Shown: in pieces, positions 1 to 5,381 of the stretch
Position numbering within the stretch: the stretch's first letter is position 1
Layout of the letters: every line of letters begins with the position of its first letter
NCBI GenBank assembly: GCA_003132865.1
Contig: PKYZ01000874.1
Location: 3,388-12,610, forward strand
Length of the DNA: 9,223 bases
Source: Bryobacterales bacterium
Lineage (GTDB): Bacteria > Acidobacteriota > Terriglobia > Bryobacterales > Bryobacteraceae
Direction: 5' to 3'
Program-made: the position numbers and the translations under genes
Notes under the pieces: model-generated
The model's input: the letters and a program-made list of their open reading frames with translations, nothing else
The model's database searches: none
What the model was told of the DNA's origin: nothing

Positions 1-39
1 TAGCAGGCTCTGGCCGGAGACGATTCGATCGATTTCCTG

Positions 40-2124
40 GTGATCGCCAAGAACGACGGCTTCTCCCTCATCGTCGAAAGACGGGGCTGGCGCGCCGCTC
101 AACTGGGCGCTTTCTGGAGACCCAAGGAACGCGCGGCGGGCGGTGGCGTTGAACTCGTGCCTCTGTTCGGGAAACGCGCGTACCACTTTGCCACGCCATA
201 CAATTATTCGTCGATTCCGTGGGGATGGATCCACGTGGGCCTCTCTCTGGACGCCTACGACCGCGGCGTCGCCCGCCTGTATCAGCGCACGGGAGCGCTG
301 GCGGTCGTGTGTGTCGCCGGGAGCCTGCTGGCGTCGGTAGTCTTCGCCAGGCGCCTGGTCCGTCCCATGTTGCGGCTGCAGGCTGTGGTCGGGAGAATCG
401 CGGAAGGGGATCTGTCGGCGCGGGCGTCCATCCATAGTGCGCAAGAAATCGAGAGGCTGGCGCAATCGTTCAATACCATGGCGGATGCGCTGTGGCAGCG
501 CGACGAGATTCTCGAAAGCGTTCGTTTTGCCGCGCAGCGGTTCCTGAGCGCCGCCGCTTGGCAGACGGCGATCGTGGAAGTGCTGGCGAAGCTCGGTAGC
601 GCGGCCCAGGTCAGCCGCGTTTTCCTCCTCGAGAACTGGCCCGGGCCGCGGGAGGAACTGGTGGGCACGATCTTGCACGAGTGGATCGGGCCCGGCACCG
701 CCTGCCGGACGAGCGCACCCGGACAGGCGGAATTGCACTGGACGGGCGGAGAGTGGAACCAGTGGACTCGCGCTCTCGGCCGGGGAGAACTGGTATTGGT
801 CGAAGCCGGCGACCCCGCACGCGGGACGCGGTGCGGCCCATCTCCTCCACCCCGGTCGTCGATCCTGGTCCCTATTGAAGTGGGCGGCAAGTGGTTTGGC
901 GTGCTGGGCTTCGATGACTGCGCCCGCGTCCGTGCCTGGAGCGATGCTGAACGGGACAGCTTCCGTTCAGCCGCCGGTATGTTGGGGGCCGCCATCACCC
1001 GCCAACAGGCGCAGGAGCACGTGGACAATATCCTGCGGTCGATGGGCGAGTCGCTGTTGGTGACGGATCCGGAACTGCGCATCCGGCGTGTAAACCCCAG
1101 TACCCTGCGCCTGCTGGGGTACACGGAGGAGCAATTGATCGGGCAGCCCGTCAGCCAGGTGGTCGAGAGCGGCGTACCTGTAAGCAGTATCGCCATTGAG
1201 CGAACCTACCGCACCAAGTCCGGCAATCGGATTCCAGTGTTGTTTTCTTCCGCCGAGTTACGGAGCGGGCCGGGGTCGCTTGAAGGATATGTATGCCTGG
1301 CCCAGGATGTGACCGAGCTCCAGCGTACACAAGCCGAGTTGGTGCGCGCCCGGGACGCCGCCGAGGATGCCAATCGGACCAAGAGCGTCTTCCTGGCAAA
1401 CATGAGCCACGAACTGCGTACGCCCTTGAACGCCATCATCGGCTACAGCCAGATGCTGCGCGAAGACTGCATCGGGCCCGAACAACCCGAGGTTCTCTCC
1501 GATCTGGAGAAGATCGAGCGCTCCGGCCACATCCTGCTGGGCATCGTCAACGACATCCTGGATCTGTCCAAGATCGAGGCAGGCCGCGAGACGGTCAGGG
1601 TGCAGAGCATCGATGTCGCCGCCGTGTTGCAGGATGTCTCGAACGCCGTCCAACCGCTGGCGCGGCAACAGGGCAATGTGCTCGAAATCGACTGTCCCGA
1701 ACACGCCCGGCTGGCTTATGCGGACCTTTCCAAATTCCGGCAGAGCGTGCTGAACCTGGTGAATAACGCCCTGAAATTCACCGAGAGAGGGCGCGTCTCG
1801 GTGGCCGTGAACAAGGTGCGCAATGGGGAGGGCGAGTGGACCGAAGTGCACGTCTCCGATACCGGCATCGGGATCGGCCGGGAGCACCTGGGCAAGCTGT
1901 TCCAGCCCTTTTCGCAGGTGGATGGCTCCGCCACCCGGAAGTACAACGGCACCGGTTTGGGATTGGCGATCAGCAAGAAGTTTTGCCAGATGATGGGCGG
2001 CGATATTACGGTGGAGAGCGAACCGGGACGCGGCTCCCGCTTCTCCATCCGGTTGCCGGCGGGCCGGGAGGTGGGACAGGCCTCGGCCTGTCAAAGAAGC
2101 CAGCGCAGTGGGGACGGAGTTTGA
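40..2124 (+). CDS. Membrane sensor histidine kinase (HAMP-GAF-PAS-HisKA-HATPase), 5' end incomplete or disrupted
   Basis: This is an inner-membrane sensor kinase that should autophosphorylate on His and pass phosphate to a receiver. Numbered from GTG 40 (694 aa), residues 1-84 look like the membrane-proximal end of a periplasmic sensor domain (WGWIHVGLSLDAYD at 61-74). One transmembrane helix follows at about 85-103, then HAMP about 104-156, GAF about 160-322 and PAS about 326-430. HisKA carries the phospho-acceptor H457 in the motif SHELRTPLN. The ATPase domain has N box N576, G1 DTGIGI at 607-612, F box FQPFSQVD at 621-628 and G2 GTGLGLAI at 637-644. All catalytic boxes are intact. The usual N-terminal membrane helix is missing, the frame is closed upstream by TAG at 1-3, and GTG 40 has no good ribosome site, so the true start is doubtful: the gene may be split by a nonsense or frameshift change. 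There is no C-terminal receiver; the next gene supplies one 2 nt downstream. The last residues are encoded by a palindrome. The kinase assignment is certain; the start is not. Confidence 0.9.
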   Translation: MIAKNDGFSLIVERRGWRAAQLGAFWRPKERAAGGGVELVPLFGKRAYHFATPYNYSSIPWGWIHVGLSLDAYDRGVARLYQRTGALAVVCVAGSLLASVVFARRLVRPMLRLQAVVGRIAEGDLSARASIHSAQEIERLAQSFNTMADALWQRDEILESVRFAAQRFLSAAAWQTAIVEVLAKLGSAAQVSRVFLLENWPGPREELVGTILHEWIGPGTACRTSAPGQAELHWTGGEWNQWTRALGRGELVLVEAGDPARGTRCGPSPPPRSSILVPIEVGGKWFGVLGFDDCARVRAWSDAERDSFRSAAGMLGAAITRQQAQEHVDNILRSMGESLLVTDPELRIRRVNPSTLRLLGYTEEQLIGQPVSQVVESGVPVSSIAIERTYRTKSGNRIPVLFSSAELRSGPGSLEGYVCLAQDVTELQRTQAELVRARDAAEDANRTKSVFLANMSHELRTPLNAIIGYSQMLREDCIGPEQPEVLSDLEKIERSGHILLGIVNDILDLSKIEAGRETVRVQSIDVAAVLQDVSNAVQPLARQQGNVLEIDCPEHARLAYADLSKFRQSVLNLVNNALKFTERGRVSVAVNKVRNGEGEWTEVHVSDTGIGIGREHLGKLFQPFSQVDGSATRKYNGTGLGLAISKKFCQMMGGDITVESEPGRGSRFSIRLPAGREVGQASACQRSQRSGDGV
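2073..2092. repeat. REP-like palindrome inside the 3' end of the kinase gene
   Basis: Perfect inverted repeat: GACAGGC (2075-2081), loop CTCG, GCCTGTC (2086-2092), preceded by GTGG at 2071-2074. It encodes residues of the low-complexity kinase tail beyond the ATPase fold. The arm GGGACAGGCC recurs, inverted, as the right arm of the hairpin ending the next gene (2511-2520), and the head GTGGGACAG differs by one base from GTGGGGCAG seen at 4645, 9186 and 9207. This suggests one repeat family. No T-run follows, so it is not a classical intrinsic terminator. Confidence 0.6.
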
Positions 2125-2126
2125 AA

Positions 2127-2528
2127 ATGTGCCGGATACTGTTGGTCGAAGATAACGAGTTGAACCGCGACATGCTTACCAAACGGCTGCGCCATCGCGG
2201 TTATGAAGTCATACTGGCGGCGAATGGACGGCAGGGCATCGACATGGCGCGTAGCGGGAAACCGGATTTAGTGCTGATGGATCTCAGCCTGCCGGAGATC
2301 GATGGCTGGCACGCTACCCGTATTCTGAAGAACGATGCCGGCACGCGCGGCATTCCGGTGGTGGCGTTGACCGCGCACGCCATGCTGGGGGACCGGGAGA
2401 AGGCCCTGGAGGCGGGTTGCGACGACTACGCCACCAAACCGGTCGACCTGCCGCTCCTGGTTGGCATGATTGAGCGGTTGACGGGCGGGCTGGGAGGGGA
2501 CCGGCCAGCAGGCCTGTCCCAAGGGTAA
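2127..2528 (+). CDS. Single-domain response regulator (CheY/DivK-like receiver)
   Basis: A 133-aa stand-alone receiver domain, the usual size for the family, with no output domain. The acidic pocket is E8-D9 (ILLVEDNELNRD), the phospho-acceptor is D52 (VLMDLSLPE), the switch Thr is T82 (ALTAHA) and the conserved Lys is K104 (TKPVD), so the site is complete. I chose ATG 2127 because it begins the receiver fold exactly and has GGAG at 2116-2119, 7 nt upstream; the same frame is open much further upstream but lies inside the kinase. It starts 2 nt after the kinase stop and ends 7 nt before the next gene, so the three genes are probably one transcript. The likely role is a soluble phosphate carrier or allosteric partner between the kinase and the c-di-GMP enzyme, by analogy with DivK or Spo0F. 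The last dozen residues (GGLGGDRPAGLSQG) are encoded by a palindrome and are probably not part of the fold. Confidence 0.93.
   Translation: MCRILLVEDNELNRDMLTKRLRHRGYEVILAANGRQGIDMARSGKPDLVLMDLSLPEIDGWHATRILKNDAGTRGIPVVALTAHAMLGDREKALEAGCDDYATKPVDLPLLVGMIERLTGGLGGDRPAGLSQG
2497..2520. repeat. REP-like palindrome at the 3' end of the receiver gene
   Basis: The ten-base arms GGGACCGGCC (2497-2506) and GGCCTGTCCC (2511-2520) pair with one mismatch around the loop AGCA. The right arm is the exact reverse complement of GGGACAGGCC at 2073-2082 in the preceding gene. It sits 5 nt before the stop codon. An A-rich run (2527-2534) follows rather than T-rich, so terminator function on this strand is unlikely. 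Confidence 0.55.
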
Positions 2529-2535
2529 AAAAAAC

Positions 2536-4680
2536 ATGAACGGGAATAACCATTTGCTGCTGGTGGACGATGAAGCGCTGAACCGCGATATGCTGTCGCG
2601 GCGCCTCGAACACCATGGATTTCGCGTGGACGTGGCCGCCGACGGCCCATCGGCGCTCCAATATATAGGCACGCATCGTCCGGATCTGGTGCTGCTCGAC
2701 ATCATGATGCCGGGCATGACGGGCGTGGAAGTGTTGCAGGAGCTGCGCGCCACCTATGCCCCGGACCAGTTGCCGGTAATCATGGTGACCGCCTTGAAGG
2801 ACAGCGACAAGGTGGTGGAAGCCCTCAACCTGGGCGCCAACGATTACATTACCAAGCCGGTGGACTTCCCGGTAGCCATGGCGCGCATCCATGGTCAACT
2901 GGCGCGTAAAGCCGCCGAAAGCGCTCTGCGTGAGAGCGAGGAACGGTATGCACTGGCGGCTCGTGGCTCGAACGATGGTCTGTGGGACTGGGACCTGGCT
3001 TCCGGGCAGGTCTACTACTCCGAACGCTGGAAGGCCATTCTCGGGTACTTGGACGCCGAGATCGGGGAGGGCGCCGGCGAGTGGTTCGCGCGCGTGCACC
3101 CCGAGGACCTGGAAAAGCTCCGGGAGGTGTTGCGGCCGGCACAGGCCGGCGGCTCCAGCGGGGCGTTTGAGTGCGAGCACTGCATGCGGCACCGGGATGG
3201 GACCTATCGATGGGTGCGTTGCCGCGGCGCGGCGGTACAGGATGCCGCCGGTTGGGTCATCCGGATGGCTGGTTCGATGAGCGACGTCACCGCGCGCAAG
3301 GTCTTCGATCCGCTCACCGGATTGGCCAACCGGGTCCTCTTCATGGACCGTCTGGAACAGGAATTCACCAGCTATCGCGCCAACCCGGCCACGCAATTCG
3401 CTGTGATGTTCCTGGATATCGACCGCTTCAAGCTGATCAACGACAGCCTGGGGCATCTGGCCGGCGACCAGTTGCTGGTAGCCATGGCCGAGCGCCTGGT
3501 GCGAGGCGTGCGCACGGGCGATTCCCGTGTGCGGCCCGCATCCCGCGACTTGCCCGCGCGGCTGGGCGGCGACGAGTTCGCGGTCCTGTTGTGCGACCTG
3601 CCCGATCTGGCGGAAGCTTTGCAAGTGGCGCAACGCATCTTGATGGAACTGCGGGAACCCTTCGGGCTGGGCGACCGCGGCATCTTTTGCACCGTGAGCA
3701 TCGGCATCGCGCCGTGCGGCGAGGCGTATCAGTCCGCGGCCGAAATGGTGCGCGACGCCGACACGGCCATGTACACGGCCAAGGGCAAGGGACGCTCCCG
3801 CTGCGAAGTCTTCGACCAAACCATGCGCACGCGGGTGGTGGAACGTTTGCAACTGGAGAACGACCTCCGCCACGCGGTCGAGAACCATGAGTTGTCCGTT
3901 AACTACCAGCCGAAAGTCCGGCTCGCCGACCGCCGCATTTGCGGCTTCGAAGCCTTGGCCCGGTGGCGCCACCCGCAACGCGGCTGGATTCAGCCCACCG
4001 AATTCATCCCGGTGGCGGAGGAGACCGGCTTGATTCACGACCTGGACATGTGGATCTTGCGCCAAGCCTGCTCCCAGATGCAGCGCTGGCACACCGCGTA
4101 TCCCTGCGATCCCCCCTTGGCCATCAGCGTAAATCTTTCGCCCTGCCAGTTTGCGCAGCCGCATCTGGTCGAGCAGATCGCGGATGTGCTGCGGGAAACC
4201 GGGTTGGATCCGTCCAGTTTGCGGTTGGAGATCACCGAAGGCGTGCTGATGGGCGACCACGAGACAGCCCGTGACATACTGACGCGGTTGAAGCGGCTGG
4301 GCGTCGGGCTGAAAATCGACGACTTCGGAACCGGCTACTCGAGCCTGGCCTACCTGGCGCAGCTTCCTTTCGACACGTTGAAGATCGACCGGTCGTTCAC
4401 CTTGCAGCTATCGGGCGGCGACTGCAATTCCGATATCGTAAAATCCATCCTCGACATGGCCCATACGCTGGGCATGGAAGTCGTCGCCGAAGGCGTGGAA
4501 TATAACGAACAGATCGCAACCCTGATATCGATGGGATGCGAGTTTGGCCAGGGATTTTTATTCTCAAGACCGGTTTCCGCTCAAGATGCGGAGCGCCTGG
4601 TAGCTGAACTAACATATCGCGTGGCGCCAGTTCCTACATTTTCCGTGGGGCAGGTTGTCAACCTGCGGGCCGATTGTTAA
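2536..4680 (+). CDS. Response regulator with PAS, GGDEF and EAL domains (c-di-GMP synthase/phosphodiesterase)
   Basis: A 714-aa soluble protein that joins phosphorelay input to cyclic di-GMP turnover. Order: receiver 1-120 (D11-D12 pocket, D55 acceptor, T85, K107); linker helix; PAS fold about 130-253 (GLWDWDL at 148-154); GGDEF about 255-425; EAL about 433-695. The diguanylate cyclase half has D294, N302, D303 and the intact signature GGDEF at 344-348. About ten extra residues lie just before the signature (331-341), and the RxxD inhibitory site is not intact (A335 where Arg is expected, D338 present). The phosphodiesterase half keeps EALARW (472-477), N533, E565, D595-D596 in DDFGTGYSS, K616, E652 and Q672, so it should be catalytically able. 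Both activities are therefore possible; which dominates cannot be read from sequence. ATG 2536 begins the receiver fold and has an AAGGG site 10 nt upstream. The final 12 or so residues and the stop codon lie in a double hairpin. Being the third gene of the cassette makes it the probable output of the kinase. Confidence 0.95.
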   Translation: MNGNNHLLLVDDEALNRDMLSRRLEHHGFRVDVAADGPSALQYIGTHRPDLVLLDIMMPGMTGVEVLQELRATYAPDQLPVIMVTALKDSDKVVEALNLGANDYITKPVDFPVAMARIHGQLARKAAESALRESEERYALAARGSNDGLWDWDLASGQVYYSERWKAILGYLDAEIGEGAGEWFARVHPEDLEKLREVLRPAQAGGSSGAFECEHCMRHRDGTYRWVRCRGAAVQDAAGWVIRMAGSMSDVTARKVFDPLTGLANRVLFMDRLEQEFTSYRANPATQFAVMFLDIDRFKLINDSLGHLAGDQLLVAMAERLVRGVRTGDSRVRPASRDLPARLGGDEFAVLLCDLPDLAEALQVAQRILMELREPFGLGDRGIFCTVSIGIAPCGEAYQSAAEMVRDADTAMYTAKGKGRSRCEVFDQTMRTRVVERLQLENDLRHAVENHELSVNYQPKVRLADRRICGFEALARWRHPQRGWIQPTEFIPVAEETGLIHDLDMWILRQACSQMQRWHTAYPCDPPLAISVNLSPCQFAQPHLVEQIADVLRETGLDPSSLRLEITEGVLMGDHETARDILTRLKRLGVGLKIDDFGTGYSSLAYLAQLPFDTLKIDRSFTLQLSGGDCNSDIVKSILDMAHTLGMEVVAEGVEYNEQIATLISMGCEFGQGFLFSRPVSAQDAERLVAELTYRVAPVPTFSVGQVVNLRADC

Positions 4681-4687
4681 TCGGCCC
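4645..4687. repeat. Tandem double-hairpin repeat overlapping the stop codon of the GGDEF-EAL gene
   Basis: Two perfect palindromes lie back to back. The first has arms GCAGGTT (4650-4656) and AACCTGC (4660-4666) with loop GTC. The second has arms GGGCCGATT (4667-4675) and AATCGGCCC (4679-4687) with loop GTT. Both have similar centres (TTGTCAA, TTGTTAA). The element is headed by GTGGGGCAG (4645-4653), the same nonamer found twice at the right end of the window. The TAA stop at 4678-4680 is within the second hairpin. No T-run follows, so I call it a REP-like element; it may still block 3' exonucleases or attenuate transcription. Confidence 0.7.
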
Positions 4688-4706
4688 TTGCACAGTATTG
4701 TACAAG
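4687..4706. promoter_or_regulatory. Imperfect palindrome upstream of a promoter, candidate operator
   Basis: Positions 4687-4706 form a 20-bp imperfect dyad (16 of 20 positions symmetric) with outer arms CTTG and CAAG and an inner ACA-N4-TGT core; it contains the perfect 8-mer TTGTACAA at 4698-4705. It ends 7 nt before the -35 box, where activators and some repressors bind. No regulator gene is nearby and I cannot assign a family. Confidence 0.3.
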
Positions 4707-4713
4707 ATTTCAG

Positions 4714-4742
4714 TTGCAAACAAGACAGCGGTATCATATACT
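4714..4742 (+). promoter_or_regulatory. Sigma70-type promoter for the Cys-rich small-protein genes
   Basis: A -35 box TTGCAA (4714-4719) and -10 box TATACT (4737-4742) are separated by exactly 17 nt, each box close to consensus, in a stretch that is clearly richer in A+T than its surroundings. Transcription would start near 4749, leaving a very short leader of about 9 nt before ATG 4758. It is the best promoter I could find in the window. Confidence 0.6.
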
Positions 4743-4757
4743 GAACTTGCGGAACTC

Positions 4758-5111
4758 ATGAGGACGGCCCTGACATCGGCGATGATTCTGGTTCTAATTA
4801 GCGTCGTCGCGCTGTGTCCCTCGATCGCCTGTCCTCTAACAGCGCCTTCTCACGCGCCATCCGGCTCCTGCTGCCACAAGCCGCAAACGCATCCCGCGCC
4901 TTGCCCGGCGAAGACAGTCCCGGATTGCCCATATTCGATTCTGAGAAAGAGTAAGACGAACCCGTCGGCCACGCATGCCAAGTGGGTTGGCTCCATAGTG
5001 CGCACGGAGCACAGCGCTATCCTGCCCCTCGCCGGTCTGACAGTCGATGCTCCTTGCCGGCTCGTCGATGCTTCCGGTCTCTTCCTGCGCAACCGCGTTC
5101 TCCTGATCTAG
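4758..5111 (+). CDS. Small exported Cys-rich protein, function unknown (possible metal binding)
   Basis: I do not recognise a named family. The 117-aa product starts with a signal peptide: MRT, a hydrophobic stretch of about residues 4-22, and a possible cleavage site near SIA-C25. The lipobox fit is imperfect, so whether it is a lipoprotein is open. The mature part has a short Cys/His/Pro-rich segment (C38, C39, H40, H45, C49, C57 in SCCHKP, PCP and DCPY) and a more hydrophobic C-terminal half ending LFLRNRVLLI; C100 is the only later cysteine. ATG 4758 was chosen because it begins the signal peptide and lies just after a good promoter; the frame is open back to 4674, but that would overlap the preceding gene and spoil the signal peptide. 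A weak GGAA is at 4751-4754. The next gene, 61 nt on, encodes another exported Cys-rich peptide, which supports a shared metal or thiol role in the envelope. A copper function is inference only. Confidence 0.65.
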   Translation: MRTALTSAMILVLISVVALCPSIACPLTAPSHAPSGSCCHKPQTHPAPCPAKTVPDCPYSILRKSKTNPSATHAKWVGSIVRTEHSAILPLAGLTVDAPCRLVDASGLFLRNRVLLI

Positions 5112-5159
5112 CCGCGCCTCGTCGGCAGGCGTGTCTCACTAAAGTCAAACAATTTACGA

Positions 5160-5165
5160 AAGGAG
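5160..5165 (+). promoter_or_regulatory. Strong ribosome binding site of the 47-aa peptide gene
   Basis: AAGGAG lies 7 nt before ATG 5173, an ideal match and spacing, in an A-rich leader. It is the strongest Shine-Dalgarno site in the window and is the main evidence that the very short frame downstream is a real gene. Confidence 0.75.
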
Positions 5166-5172
5166 AACCATC

Positions 5173-5316
5173 ATGAAAAAGATAGCTATTAGTGTGTTCA
5201 GCTTGGCGGCTCTGTTGTTGCTAACCTTGTCGCCCGCGCTGGCGCTGGCCAACTGCGATTGTTGCACCCCACAGTCGTGCTGCGGCCAGGCATGCTGCCA
5301 TAACCATCACAAATAA
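5173..5316 (+). CDS. 47-aa exported Cys/His-rich peptide, metallothionein-like
   Basis: A very short gene easily missed by length filters. The peptide begins with a textbook signal sequence: MKK, a Leu/Ala-rich core (about residues 4-20) and ALALA at 22-26 as a likely signal peptidase I site. The predicted mature peptide is only about 21 residues and contains seven cysteines (C28, C30, C31, C36, C37, C41, C42) and three histidines (H43, H45, H46), arranged as CxCC-x4-CC-x3-CCHxHH. That density of soft-metal ligands, outside the cytoplasm, points to binding of Cu(I), Zn or a similar ion, or to a disulfide-rich peptide; the sequence does not decide. It has an ideal ribosome site and follows the 117-aa Cys-rich protein by 61 nt without a clear promoter of its own, so the two are probably co-transcribed. 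Its codons (ATA, ATT, AGT, CTA, TGT) are more A+T-rich than those of the flanking housekeeping genes, which may mean recent acquisition or only small size. Confidence 0.75.
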   Translation: MKKIAISVFSLAALLLLTLSPALALANCDCCTPQSCCGQACCHNHHK

Positions 5317-5327
5317 CGGCGGCCAAA

Positions 5328-5352
5328 CGGGGCAGGCCACCTGTCTGCCCCG
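5328..5352. repeat. Hairpin after the Cys-rich peptide gene, possible terminator or repeat copy
   Basis: Perfect 8-bp arms CGGGGCAG (5328-5335) and CTGCCCCG (5345-5352) flank a 9-nt loop, 12 nt after the peptide stop codon. Position and strength suit transcription termination or mRNA 3' protection, but no T-run follows. The GGGGCAGG arm resembles the repeat heads at 4647 and 9188, so it may belong to the same family. Confidence 0.5.
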
Positions 5353-5381
5353 CCTGTTACCATCGGGATCGGGCCCCAGCC

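Noticed and set aside
1836..2126. Upstream extension of the receiver frame into the kinase gene
   Set aside because: The translated stretch is out-of-frame kinase sequence; the receiver fold starts at ATG 2127 with a proper ribosome site.
2314..4260. Long antisense open frame (648 codons) opposite the GGDEF-EAL and receiver genes
   Set aside because: It is a composition shadow of GC-rich coding DNA: no recognisable motif, rich in Gln/His/Arg/Gly as expected for reverse frames, and the + strand has complete conserved domains.
4674..4757. Longer start for the 117-aa Cys-rich protein
   Set aside because: It would begin inside the preceding gene and its hairpin, run through the promoter and bury the signal peptide.
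5114..5132. Small hairpin CGCCT/AGGCG between the two Cys-rich genes
   Set aside because: Only five base pairs with a 7-nt loop and no T-run; too weak to call a terminator or attenuator.
5317..5381. LexA/SOS box or riboswitch upstream of dinB
   Set aside because: I looked for CTGT-N8-ACAG and GAAC-N4-GTTC type boxes and saw none; the gap holds the hairpin at 5328-5352 and nothing else I can name.
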